NCBI RefSeq assembly: GCF_045207785.1
Contig: NZ_CP108777.1
Location: 930,001 to 994,000 of the forward strand
Origin: Embleya sp045207785
Lineage (GTDB): Bacteria > Actinomycetota > Actinomycetes > Streptomycetales > Streptomycetaceae
Direction: 5' to 3'
DNA: 64,000 nt
Position numbers and translations under genes: made by a program. Below the pieces are notes generated by a model that had not been told where the DNA came from, did not search any database, and saw only the letters and a program-made list of their open reading frames with translations. Below, piece by piece: positions 33,789 to 43,356 of the stretch. Position 1 is the first letter of the stretch. Each line of letters opens with the position of its first letter.

Positions 33789-34733
33789 ATGTCCGATGCC
33801 CTGCCCACCGCCCCCCTCTTCGACGCCCTGTCCGACGCCGCCCTGGCGCGCTCGCTCGACGGCGACTTCACCTCCCACCACGCACACGTCAACGGTGTCC
33901 GCCTGCACTACGTCGAAGGTGGTGCCGGCGAACCGCTGTTCCTGCTGGGCGGTTGGCCGCAGACGTGGTGGCAGTGGCACAAGGTGATGCCCGCGCTGGC
34001 CCGGCGCTACCGGGTGATCGCCGTGGACCTGCGCGGCATGGGCGGCTCCGCACAGCCCGCCGACGGCTACGACAAGAAGACCATGGCGCGCGACATCCGC
34101 GAACTGGCGCGCCTGCTCGGCCTGGACGCGATCCACATCGCGGGACACGACATCGGCGCCATGGTCGCCTACGCCTTCGCCGCCAATCACCCCGAGGCGA
34201 CGCTGAAGATATCCCTGCTCGACGTGCCGCATCCGGACCGGGGCTGGGCCGACATGGGCCTGCTGCCCGAGCCCGACCAGCACGTCGAGGGCGTGATCGA
34301 GGCCGGGCCGCGCTCCTACCTGTGGTGGTTCGCCTTCAACCAGGTCCGCGGACTCCCCGAGCAACTGCTCGACGGCCGCACCCGGCTGCTCGTGGACTGG
34401 CTGTTCGACCGCCAGGCGAAGGACCCGGCCGACATCGACGAGCACTCCCGGCAGGTGTACACGCGGGCCTACTCGACCGCGGACGCGATCCGCGCGGGCA
34501 ACGACTGGTATCGGACCTTCAACCGGGACATCGCCGACGCCGCGACGTACGCCCCGGTCGACGCGCCGATCCTCGCGCTCGGCGGCGACGAGAGCAACTA
34601 CGCCTACCTCCGCGACCTGATGCCCACCAAGGGGACCGACGTGCGGGTCGTGCGCGTCGACGCCTGTGGGCACTACGTCCCCGAGGAGCAGCCGCAGGCC
34701 GTGATCGACGAACTCGTAGCGTTCCTCGGCTGA
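33789..34733 (+). CDS. Alpha/beta hydrolase, epoxide-hydrolase-like
   Basis: 314 residues from ATG 33789 (GAGGAA upstream). The fold is complete: oxyanion/cap entry LLGGWPQTWWQWHKVMPALARRYRVIAVDLRGMGGS, nucleophile elbow HIAGHDIGAMVAYAFA with Asp (GHDIG) as in epoxide hydrolases, a helical cap (about 140-245), and the C-terminal His in DACGHYVPEEQPQAVIDELVAFLG. An Asp nucleophile argues against a simple esterase. Repressed, by inference, by the divergent ArsR protein through the palindrome upstream. Physiological substrate unknown. Confidence 0.9.
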   Translation: MSDALPTAPLFDALSDAALARSLDGDFTSHHAHVNGVRLHYVEGGAGEPLFLLGGWPQTWWQWHKVMPALARRYRVIAVDLRGMGGSAQPADGYDKKTMARDIRELARLLGLDAIHIAGHDIGAMVAYAFAANHPEATLKISLLDVPHPDRGWADMGLLPEPDQHVEGVIEAGPRSYLWWFAFNQVRGLPEQLLDGRTRLLVDWLFDRQAKDPADIDEHSRQVYTRAYSTADAIRAGNDWYRTFNRDIADAATYAPVDAPILALGGDESNYAYLRDLMPTKGTDVRVVRVDACGHYVPEEQPQAVIDELVAFLG

Positions 34734-34809
34734 TCGATCCCCGGTACGGCGACCGTGTTTGATCTGACGAGATTGCGGCCCTCGGACGCGCACCGATCTG
34801 CCGGCGACG

Positions 34810-34835
34810 CTTGAACTCCCGATAGGAGTTTCAAG
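34810..34835. terminator. Hairpin between convergent hydrolase and methyltransferase genes
   Basis: CTTGAACTCC and GGAGTTTCAAG pair with one bulged base around a CGATA loop. AT-richer than its surroundings. Confidence 0.5.
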
Positions 34836-34872
34836 ACAGGCACAGCTTACGTCGACGGCCCGGTGGCCGACC

Positions 34873-35613
34873 TCAGGTCGGCTTGCGCCACACGGAGATG
34901 TGCTTCGCGGAGTCCTGAGTGAACGGTGCCCCGTCCCAGTCCGCGACGCGACGTTCCGGCTCGAGTCCGGCGATCCGTGCCATCAGGTCGAGCTCTGTCG
35001 GCCAGGCGTACCGGTGCCGGGAGTTGCCGCGGCGGTAGCGGCCGTCGTCGCCGTCGCGGGTGAAGTGGTGCGAGACGAGAATCTGCTCGACGAGGTCGAA
35101 GGTGTCGAAGCCGAGATGCTGCTCGGAGACCTCGAACGGCACCGCGACCTGGCCGGGCGGCAGGAACCGCAGCGGCGGCACGCCCAGCTCGATGACGAAT
35201 CGGCCGCCGGGCTCCAGATGACGTGCGGCGTTGCGGAAGCACTCGACCTGTTCGTCCTGCGTGAGGAGGTTCGTGATGGTGTTGTAGACGAGATAGACCA
35301 GGGTGAACTCGCCGGGGACGACGGTGGTGGCCATGTCCCCGATGGCTACCGGCAGCGTGTCCTGGTCGATCTTGCGTCGCAGCACCGCCGCCATATGCTC
35401 GGACAGTTCGATGCCCACTACCGGCACGCCGCGTTCCCGGAGCGGGACGCCCACTCGTCCGGTCCCGATGGCGAACTCCAGCGCCCGGCCGTCTCCGGCC
35501 AACTCGGCGAGGAAGGCGAGAGTCGGCCCGAGGACGGCGGCCGAGGACATCTCGGTCTCCTCGGCGTCGTAGCGGTCGGCGGTCGCACGGGTCCACAACT
35601 CACTGCTCGTCAC
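34873..35613 (-). CDS. Class I SAM-dependent methyltransferase
   Basis: 246 residues from GTG 35611-35613. Motif I is ALEFAIGTGRVGVPLRERGVPVVGIELS, then VAIGDMATTVVPGEFTLVYLVYNTITNLLTQDEQVECFRNAARHLEPGGRFVIELG. The family is common in actinomycetes and starts with the LWTRATADRYDAEE segment typical of it. Acceptor unknown. The start site lacks a strong ribosome binding sequence. Upstream is only the short inverted repeat at 35709-35753 and the NIPSNAP gene in the same direction. Confidence 0.85.
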   Translation of the reverse strand: MTSSELWTRATADRYDAEETEMSSAAVLGPTLAFLAELAGDGRALEFAIGTGRVGVPLRERGVPVVGIELSEHMAAVLRRKIDQDTLPVAIGDMATTVVPGEFTLVYLVYNTITNLLTQDEQVECFRNAARHLEPGGRFVIELGVPPLRFLPPGQVAVPFEVSEQHLGFDTFDLVEQILVSHHFTRDGDDGRYRRGNSRHRYAWPTELDLMARIAGLEPERRVADWDGAPFTQDSAKHISVWRKPT

Positions 35614-35708
35614 GGGCGGCCACTTTGCCGGGCACCGAGGAGCACTGTCGACGCATTTATGCCCGCCGACCACCCTGACGAGAAGTCCCGGCGAGTGCTG
35701 TCGCAGTG

Positions 35709-35753
35709 CTAGGGCGTCGTGGTGCTCGGCGGGGGATTGAAGACACGCCCTAG
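35709..35753. repeat. Short inverted repeat CTAGGGCGT / ACGCCCTAG
   Basis: Arms at 35709-35717 and 35745-35753 enclose 27 bp; the right arm contains the NIPSNAP stop codon. The right half, TTGAAGACACGCCCTAG, recurs with two mismatches at 39037-39053 and more loosely at 46955 and 34830. It could be a terminator or a scar of a small mobile repeat. Confidence 0.5.
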
Positions 35754-36067
35754 GACACGCCGTCGAGCGGCCGGAGGAAGCGGCGTTCGTAGCGCTTGAT
35801 GCAGCGGGTGTCATGGGCCAGTTGGATCGCGGCTTGGCATTCGGGATCGGACGCGCTGTCCGTGCGGTACTGCTGGTATGTGGTGAAGTCGGGGAAGGAG
35901 AAGAGGGCGTACGCGATGTCGCTGTCGCCCTCGCTCGGCAGGAAGTAGCCGTGGTGGGTGCCGCCGAACCGGTTGACCAGCCCGACCCAGCGGCGACCGT
36001 ATTCCTCGAAGTCCGCAAGCTTGTCGGCGTCGATCTCGTACTTCAGATGAATGGTGATCACGCCCAC
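35750..36067 (-). CDS. NIPSNAP-family protein
   Basis: 105 residues, one dimeric ferredoxin-like (ALBD) domain: ITIHLKYEIDADKLADFEEYGRRWVGLVNRFGGTHHGYFLPSEGDSDIAYALFSFPDFTTYQQYRTD, the normal length and pattern for bacterial NIPSNAP proteins. Conserved Gly-Gly and HHGYF are present. No established activity; members sit beside oxidoreductases and aldehyde-handling enzymes. It may be co-transcribed with the methyltransferase downstream (137-bp gap), although the inverted repeat between them could terminate. Confidence 0.87.
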   Translation of the reverse strand: MGVITIHLKYEIDADKLADFEEYGRRWVGLVNRFGGTHHGYFLPSEGDSDIAYALFSFPDFTTYQQYRTDSASDPECQAAIQLAHDTRCIKRYERRFLRPLDGVS

Positions 36068-36247
36068 ATGATGCAGCGTCCCGGCCCGGGACCCAAAGGC
36101 GGCCTCGGTCGAGACGACGACACCTCTGCTCCGGTGTACGGGGCCGCCCGGCGGATTCGGACGGCCCCGGGTTTGGGCTTGCCTCGCTTGCCTCGTCGGA
36201 GGCCTGCCCTCTGGGCTTCTTCGGGCGATGTTCTTTTCGAGGTGGGG

Positions 36248-37891
36248 TTACAGGTCGGTGGCGATGATCTTTTCGATGTTGCGTTCGGCGAGGGCGGTGA
36301 TGGTGACGAACGGGTTGACGCTGGTGTTGCCGGGGATCAGTGCGCCGTCGATCACGTATAGGCCGGAATAGCCGTGCAGCCGACCGTAGTTGTCGGTGGC
36401 CTGGTTCAACACCGCGCCGCCGAGCGGGTGGTAGGTGAGGTGATCGCCCCAGACCTTGTAGGTGCCGAAGAGGTCGGTCCGGTAGATCGTCCCCTCCTTC
36501 GCGTTGATCTTGTCGAAGATCGATTTGGCCATGTCGATGGACGGCTGCTTCCAGGATGCCTGCCAGTCCAGATCGGCCCGGCCCGTCGCGGCGTTCCAGG
36601 AGAACCGGGCGCGGTTCGGGTTCTTGGTGATCGACAGGTAGAACGAGGCGAAGGTCTCGATGCCGGTGGGCAGCGGGGCGATTTCGGCGAACGCGCCGCC
36701 GGCGTTCCAGTTGTCGATGCCGCCGGTGGGAATGGACGCCTGGAGGGCCCCGGTGGGATCCCACATGTGGTTGGCGCGGCCGCACATGACGTTGCCGTTG
36801 TCGCCCCAACCCTGGCCGATCTCGCTGTTCAGGTTGGGCAGCGCGCCGGTGGCCTTGAGCTTGACCAGGAGCTTGCTGGTGCCGACGCTGCCGGCGGCGA
36901 AGAACACCTTGTCCGCGGTCACCGTCTTGGTGAGCGTGGTGACGCCGGTGGTGTCGATCTGGTCGATCACCACGGTGTAGCCGCCACCGGTCGCCGGGGA
37001 GACCGAAGTGACCTTGTGCAGCGGCGAGATGGTGACCTTTCCGGTCTCCTTGATGCGGGCCAGGTATGTCTTCTGCAGCGACTTCTTGCCGTAGTTGTTG
37101 CCGTAGAGGATCTCGCCGGCCAGTGCGGACTTGGGGACGGTGCCGGCGGCCTCCTGCTTCATGTAGTCCCAGTCGTACACGGTGGGCACGAAGACGAACG
37201 GGAAGCCGGATCGCTGGGCGTGCTTACGGCCGACCCGGGCGTACTGGTAGCAGTCGGCAGTGTCGAACCAGGCCGGGTCGATGGTGGCCACCCCGAGGCC
37301 GGTGTTGGCGCGCGGGTAGTAGGTGTTGTACATCTCGTCGACGTTCACCGAGGGGAGGATCGCGCCGAAGTTCTCCCGCTTGGGGGTGACCGCCATACCG
37401 CCGTTCACCAGTGAGCCACCGCCGACGCCTCGGCCCTGGTAGACGGTGATGCCGCTGAACTCCTCGGCGTCCAGGATCCCGGTGTAGCGGGAGATGTCCT
37501 TGTCGATCGGGAAGCCGAGGAAGTTGCTGATCGGCTGCTTGGTCTTGGTGCGGAGCCAGAAGGATCGGGAGTCGGGGGTGGTGGTGTTGGCGAAGATCTT
37601 GCCGTCCGGGCCGGGGGTGTCCCAGGACATGCCCATCTCGATCATGTGCACGTCGACGCCCGCTTGGGCGAGACGCAGAGCGGCGACGGAGCCGCCGTAT
37701 CCGGTGCCGATCACCAGGGCCGGGACGTGTGCTCCGGAGGGGATCGGAGCGGCTGCGGGGGCGGCCTGTGGCGGGGTGGCGGAGGCGCGGCCGGCGAAGG
37801 CCGCGGCACCCAGAATAGAACCGGTTCCTACTATGAAACCGCGGCGCGAAAAACCCTTGGAACCGGTGCTGCGCCTGGCAGAATCACTCAT
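36248..37891 (-). CDS. choA: Secreted cholesterol oxidase (GMC-type, class I), Tat-exported
   Basis: 547 residues, the usual length for streptomycete cholesterol oxidases with their signal. The N terminus has the twin-arginine motif SRRGFIVGTGSILGAAAFAGRASA. Mature landmarks are ALVIGTGYGGSVAALRLAQAGVDVHMIEMG (FAD Rossmann loop), GRGVGGGSLVNGGMAVTPKRENF, SEIGQGWGDNGNVM (active-site Asn and adjacent Trp/Gly) and HPLGGAVLNQATDNYGRLHGYSGLYVIDGALIPGNTSVNPFVTITALAERNIEKI (catalytic His and Asn near the C terminus). It oxidises and isomerises 3-beta-hydroxysterols to 4-en-3-ones outside the cell with H2O2 release. The P450 (choP) often paired with choA is absent. Confidence 0.95.
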   Translation of the reverse strand: MSDSARRSTGSKGFSRRGFIVGTGSILGAAAFAGRASATPPQAAPAAAPIPSGAHVPALVIGTGYGGSVAALRLAQAGVDVHMIEMGMSWDTPGPDGKIFANTTTPDSRSFWLRTKTKQPISNFLGFPIDKDISRYTGILDAEEFSGITVYQGRGVGGGSLVNGGMAVTPKRENFGAILPSVNVDEMYNTYYPRANTGLGVATIDPAWFDTADCYQYARVGRKHAQRSGFPFVFVPTVYDWDYMKQEAAGTVPKSALAGEILYGNNYGKKSLQKTYLARIKETGKVTISPLHKVTSVSPATGGGYTVVIDQIDTTGVTTLTKTVTADKVFFAAGSVGTSKLLVKLKATGALPNLNSEIGQGWGDNGNVMCGRANHMWDPTGALQASIPTGGIDNWNAGGAFAEIAPLPTGIETFASFYLSITKNPNRARFSWNAATGRADLDWQASWKQPSIDMAKSIFDKINAKEGTIYRTDLFGTYKVWGDHLTYHPLGGAVLNQATDNYGRLHGYSGLYVIDGALIPGNTSVNPFVTITALAERNIEKIIATDL

Positions 37892-38551
37892 GTGACGTTC
37901 CTCACTCTGGGGTGGAGTGGGAACAAGTTCTAGAGGTGATCGCGCAACAAGTCACGGCATACTCATGAGTAACATGCGACCGACGCCATGCCTTTGCCAT
38001 CAGGTCGCGGAACGTCGATGTGCGGTAACGGAAACCACCTCGAAACAATCGCCTATTGCCCGAAGCGAGGTCCAACCGGCTTGTGTGGCACGGGTGTTGC
38101 GCGACGCGTACAGGTCGCGGCGGGGCGCCCTCGCGCGGCGCGGAAAGGAGGAGCCGGCGGACCGGATACGGCCGGTCGACACAGCTGCGGATCTCGGTCT
38201 CGCCGGGCTCGGGGATCCCATGGCCGGAGGGTGTCACGCAGGGCAGTGTGTGGGGCTTGATCACGCAGATCGTGCTCGGCGGCCGGCCACCGGAGCAGGC
38301 GGGCGAACCGGGACACGGACGCTGGACCGCCGACGGCGCTACCGGGTATGGGAGTTCGCCGCGCCGGCCGCTCCCTGCCCGAGGCCGTCGCGACTTCGCG
38401 GCGACCGAACTCGGTTATCCCGCCGGGACGTTCGGCTGTTGACGGCTTGCCAGACCGGTGGCCGAGCTTCGACTTCGCGCCGGAGGCCGAGCGCGGCGTC
38501 GACGACCCGCGCCGAGCACACCGCCGGCCGATGCGCCGCCGGCCGGACCCG
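37892..38551. other. 660-bp region without a recognisable gene
   Basis: Upstream of the cholesterol oxidase and downstream of the permease remnant. Open frames here are Arg-rich GC artefacts with no domain. The left 100 bp must carry the choA promoter. The rest may be decayed sequence associated with the adjacent pseudogene. Confidence 0.55.
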
Positions 38552-38973
38552 CTACTCGGTGCCGATCGCGGTCAGGATGTCCGTACGCGCGGCCGTGCGG
38601 GCCGGCCGGACGGCGGCCACGATCCCGACGACCACGCCCAGGACCAGCAGGCCGCCGACGCTCGTCCACGGCACGATCAGACCGAGCCCGGGGATGCTCG
38701 ATTCGAGCGTGCCCAGGATTCCCCACGCGAGGAACCCGCCCAGGACGATCCCCAGCGCCGCGCCGAACGCCGAGATGACCAGGGACTCCAGCCGGATCAT
38801 CGTGCGCACCCGCCTGCGGTCCAGCCCGATCGCGCGCAACATGCCGATCTCGCGGCGGCGTTCGAAGACGTACCCGTGTCAACGCTCAGGTTGTCGGCGG
38901 CGGGCAGCGCCCTCACGGCCTCCACGCGCAGCGCCGACACGCTCCGGCGGTCCGCCGCGCCGAATAGAACCAC
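38552..38973 (-). pseudogene. Decayed FtsX-type ABC permease (C-terminal remnant with internal deletion)
   Basis: The last 105 residues (VFERRREIGMLRAIGLDRRRVRTMIRLESLVISAFGAALGIVLGG, ending ARTDILTAIGTE at 38552) match the C-terminal FtsX unit of the intact permease at 22013-24568 (VVERRHEIGMLRAIGLDRGG and LDILASI). Immediately upstream, in a different frame, is ALRVEAVRALPAADNLSVDT (to about 38973), which resembles the extracellular segment normally lying some 55 residues before VVERRHEIG. The transmembrane segment that should separate them is missing, and the join near 38870-38876 shifts frame. No start, N-terminal domains or ATPase gene remain. The neighbouring histidine kinase/response regulator may be the surviving half of an exporter locus. 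Confidence 0.78.
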
Positions 38974-39063
38974 TATGCGAGCGCTTCCCCGGCACGCCGA
39001 TGCACGGCGCCGGACGCCGCGGAGCCCGACGCGGGACTGAAGACAGGCCCTAGGGTGACGGCC

Positions 39064-40448
39064 ATGTGGGCGCGGCTGTGGGGATGGTATCGGCGCCACG
39101 CCGGGGTACGGACGCGTTCCGCGCTGGTCGCCGCCGTGGTGGTGGCGCTCGTGTTGGCTGCGGCGGTGACGGCGTTCGTCCTGCTCTATCACCAATCGCT
39201 GGTCCGCACGGTCGACGCCGACACGAACCGGCAGGCCCGCGCGGTGGGCGCCGACCTCGCCCGCGGCGGCATGGCCCGCGGCGAACTCCCGGCGGATCGC
39301 GGCCGGTCGACGCAGGTCCAGGTGCTGGATCCGCACGGCGTGGTGATCGCGTGGTCGGCCACACTCGACGGCCGGCCGCCGATGTCGTCGCTGCGCCCCG
39401 CGGCCGGGCGGCTCCGGAGCGAGGATCGCGAGCGGAAGTCCCGCAGGGACGACCGCTACCGGGTCGCGGCCACCGGGGTCGCCATGCCCGACGGGATCTA
39501 CACCGTCCTGGTCGGCGAGTCCCTCGAACCGATCGCCCGCAGCATGGAGGGCGCCGCCGCGCTGCTGATCGTGGGCTTTCCGATCCTGGTCGTGGTGGTC
39601 GCGGGCGCGACGTACGCCTTCGTCGGCCGCGCGCTCAACCCGGTGGAGGCGATCCGCCGCAAGGTCGCGGGCATCGGCGCGGCCCGGCTCGGCGACCGGG
39701 TCCCGGTGCCCGAGGCACGCGACGAGGTCGCCCGGCTCGCCGAGACGATGAACGCGATGCTCGACCGCTTGGAGAAACAGGTCGACGCCCGGCGCCGGTT
39801 CGTCGCGGACGCCGGACACGAGCTGCGCAGTCCGCTCACCACCCTGCGCACCGGCCTCGAAGTGCTGGGCACCCGCCGCTTGGCCGCACGGGACGCGGGC
39901 CTGGTCGACCTGCTGACCACCGAGGTCGAACGACTGGACCAACTCGTCGACAGCCTGCTCCTGTTGGCTCGCGCGGACGAGCAGGAGCTTCGGCCGCGGC
40001 TCGTCGACGTGGACCTGGACGACCTCGTCGACGTCGAGCGCCGGCGCCTGGCCGCCCAGCACCCCGGCCTGGCCGTGTCGGCGGCGATCACCCCGGTGCG
40101 GGTGCGCGGCGACGCCGATCGACTCGCCCGCGTGCTGCGCAACCTCGCCGACAACGCCGCCGCGCACGCCGCGGCCGGCGTCCGCTTCACGCTGCGGGAG
40201 TCGGCGGGGCACGCGATCGTCGAGGTCGAGGACGACGGGCCCGGTGTGCCGATCGAGGACCGCGAGCGGATCTTCGAGCGATTCGTCCGGCTGGACGAGA
40301 GCCGCCGCCGCGGGTCGGGGGGCACCGGCCTCGGGCTGGCCATCGTCCGCGAGGTGGTCGCCGTCCACGGCGGCACGGTCGACGTCGAGGCGGCCCCGCG
40401 AGGCGGCGCGGTGTTTCGGGTCGTGCTGCCGCAGGCCTCGGACGAGGA

Positions 40449-40476
<28 letters not shown>
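39064..40476 (+). CDS. Sensor histidine kinase, OmpR/EnvZ-like class
   Basis: 470 residues from ATG 39064 (a GTG at 39055 is an alternative). Span 1 (SALVAAVVVALVLAAAVTAFVLLY), an extracellular sensor of about 100 residues, span 2 (AALLIVGFPILVVVVAGATYAFV), HAMP (RALNPVEAIRRKVAGIGAARLGDRVPVPEARDEVARLAETMNAML), then HisKA ARRRFVADAGHELRSPLTTL with His252. The ATPase domain has NLADNAAAHA, VEDDGPGVP and GGTGLGLAIVREVV. The cognate regulator is not downstream but convergent, and the two coding ends overlap by 28 bp. Confidence 0.92.
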
Positions 40477-41132
<656 letters not shown>

Positions 41133-41331
41133 ACCATCCTCGTCGTCGCCCGTGCCGTCCACGGCCCGTACCCACCGCACCAGCAGAGCAGGCCGGTGCT
41201 GAGAAAACCCTGAGCCCCCGCCGGACTCCAACCCCGGAGCGGCCGGACCCGTCGACCGGATGGCCGAACCGGCCGGCCGCGCCCGACGGCGTCGGTCCAT
41301 GATGGACATCCGCCGAGGACCGGGAGGAACC

Positions 41332-42051
41332 TTGCCGCCGGACGCCGACGCCACGCAACACGACTGGCGGATCGAGAACCGGGAGTACGCCCGGCACGAG
41401 GCGCGTCGTGGCCGCCGCTTCGCGTTCACACACCTCGTCCCGACCCGCACCGCGCTCGTGGTGATCGACATGGTGCCGTTCTTCGTCGCGGAGAACCCCT
41501 ACTGCCGTGGCATCGTGCCCAACATCCACCGGCTCGCCGATCGCCTGCGGGCGGCGGGCGGCACCGTCGCCTGGGTCCTGCCCGCGGTGGGCGCGGGTTC
41601 GCCGGTGACCGAGGAGTTCTACGGCCCGGTGGTGGCCGAGCTCTACCGCACCTCGGGCGGCACCGGGCCACCGGCCGAGCGCCTGTGGGCCGGCCTCCGG
41701 GCCGACGACGCCGACCTGTTCGTGGAGAAGTCCGCGGCCAGCGCGTTCTTCCCCGGCCGCTGCCCGCTCCCCGAACTGCTGACCGAGCGCCGGATCGAGA
41801 CGGTCCTGATCACCGGCACCGTCACCAACGTCTGCTGTGAATCCTCGGCCCGTGACGCCGCCACCCTCGGCTACCGGGTCATCCTGGTCGCGGACGCGAA
41901 CGCGGCCCGCCGCGACCGGGACCACAACGCCACCCTGCACACCATCTACCGCAACTTCGGCGACGTCCGCCCCACCTCCGACGTGCTCGACCTGATCGAC
42001 CACCCTGCCCCCTCACCCTGCCGGGTCACGAGGGTCCCGAGGTCCGGGTAG
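41332..42051 (+). CDS. Isochorismatase-family cysteine hydrolase
   Basis: 239 residues if started at TTG 41332, four bases after GGGAGGAA; ATG 41299 is an alternative without a ribosome site. The family catalytic triad is visible: Asp46 in ALVVIDMVPFF, Lys133 in FVEKSAASAF and Cys168 in TGTVTNVCCESSARDA, with the cis-peptide loop before the Cys. The second Cys (169) beside the nucleophile is unusual. Members hydrolyse isochorismate, nicotinamide, ureidoacrylate and similar amides; which applies here is unknown. Divergent from the response regulator. Confidence 0.88.
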   Translation: MPPDADATQHDWRIENREYARHEARRGRRFAFTHLVPTRTALVVIDMVPFFVAENPYCRGIVPNIHRLADRLRAAGGTVAWVLPAVGAGSPVTEEFYGPVVAELYRTSGGTGPPAERLWAGLRADDADLFVEKSAASAFFPGRCPLPELLTERRIETVLITGTVTNVCCESSARDAATLGYRVILVADANAARRDRDHNATLHTIYRNFGDVRPTSDVLDLIDHPAPSPCRVTRVPRSG

Positions 42052-42308
42052 CCGGATACGCCGGCGTCACGGTGCAGGACATCGCCGAGGCCGGTGCGCA
42101 TGAAGCCGACGAACACCTGGTTCATCGACCTGTACGAGCGGCGGAGCCGCGCCGGAACCTGATCCCCACCCGCTCCCCGGCCCGCCTCCGGCCCGGCCGG
42201 CTCCGCCCCCGGCCCGCGCTTCCCCATCGCACCCGGAGTCGCGTCGAATAGTGTCGAGTCGAACCGAACCGAATCAAATCGAATCGCCAGGCGAGGAAGG
42301 AGCGTGCG

Positions 42309-43331
42309 GTGAACGGATCACGGACGCGATCCGCGGTCGGCGGCGCCGGGCGGGACACCGACGTCGGGGTCGGCGACTTCGACGCGTGGCGTTCGATCGT
42401 GCACGACTTCTTCTTCGCCGCGGAGCTGGAGCGCCCGGCGGGGCGCGGGTTCGCGGGCCGGCTGCGGCACCATCCGCTCGGCCCGATCGACCTGGCGCGG
42501 ATCGAGGCGACGCCGCACAACTTCCGGCGCACCGCCGCCGACGTGGCCGCGCACGGCGCGGACGTGTACGACGTCGTGTTGGTGCTCGCCGGTCAGGGCA
42601 GCGCGGCGCAGGACGGCCGGGACGGCGAGCTGTGCGGCGGGCGGCTGGTGATCTCGGACAGCACCCGGCCCTACCGGATCGACTTCGACAGTCCCTTCCA
42701 CCTGGCCCAACTGGTGCTGCCGCGGCGGCTGCTCGGCACCGAACCCGAGCGGGTGGCGCCGCTGACGGGAGTGCCCATCGACACGAGCCGGGGCACCGCC
42801 GCGCTGCTCGCCGGCGTGCTGACCCAGGTGACCGAGCCGACCGGGGCCCGGGCGCCGGGCGTGGATCCGCATCTGGCCGACACCGTGACCGCGCTGTGCC
42901 GCGCGGTCGTCGCCGAGTTGATCGCCGAACGCGGCGACACCTGGCCCGAGACCGGATCGGACCCGGCGGCCGAGGCACGGCGCCGCGAGCTGCGGGCCCG
43001 GATGATGGCGTGGATCGAGAACCACCTGGACGATCCGGGCCTGGATCCGGCGATGATCGCCCGCGCGCACTTCGTCTCCACGCGCTACCTGCACCGCCTG
43101 TTCCAGGACCAGCCGGTGTCGGTGGCCCGCTTCGTCCGCGAGCGCCGCCTCGAACGCATCCGCCGCGACCTGGCCGACCCGGCCCTGCTCGGGATGCCGG
43201 TGAGTACCCTGGCCGCCCACTGGGGCATCGGCGACGCGGCCCGGTTCAGCCGCGTCTTCCGCGATCAATACGGCGTGTCCCCCAGCACCTACCGGGCCGG
43301 ACGGGCCGGCTTCGGCCCGCCCGGCACTTGA
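42309..43331 (+). CDS. AraC-family regulator with AraC-binding-like domain
   Basis: 340 residues from GTG 42309. The N-terminal 210 residues are a cupin-like AraC_binding_2 domain (FRRTAADVAAHGADVYDVVLVLAGQGSAAQDGRDGELCGGRLVISDSTRPYRIDFDSPFHLAQLVLPRRLL). The C-terminal HTH pair is WIENHLDDPGLDPAMIARAHFVSTRYLHRLFQDQPVSVARFVRERRLERIRRDL and MPVSTLAAHWGIGDAARFSRVFRDQYGVSPSTYR. Convergent with the MFS gene with only 25 bp between stops. A (CGAAY)n pentamer run at about 42250-42290 lies just upstream. Confidence 0.9.
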   Translation: MNGSRTRSAVGGAGRDTDVGVGDFDAWRSIVHDFFFAAELERPAGRGFAGRLRHHPLGPIDLARIEATPHNFRRTAADVAAHGADVYDVVLVLAGQGSAAQDGRDGELCGGRLVISDSTRPYRIDFDSPFHLAQLVLPRRLLGTEPERVAPLTGVPIDTSRGTAALLAGVLTQVTEPTGARAPGVDPHLADTVTALCRAVVAELIAERGDTWPETGSDPAAEARRRELRARMMAWIENHLDDPGLDPAMIARAHFVSTRYLHRLFQDQPVSVARFVRERRLERIRRDLADPALLGMPVSTLAAHWGIGDAARFSRVFRDQYGVSPSTYRAGRAGFGPPGT

Positions 43332-43356
43332 GGGCGAACGCGGCCGCCGACCGGCG

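Noticed and set aside
37989..38442. Small genes between choA and the permease remnant
   Set aside because: Arg/Pro/Gly-rich frames on both strands, no start context and no domain.
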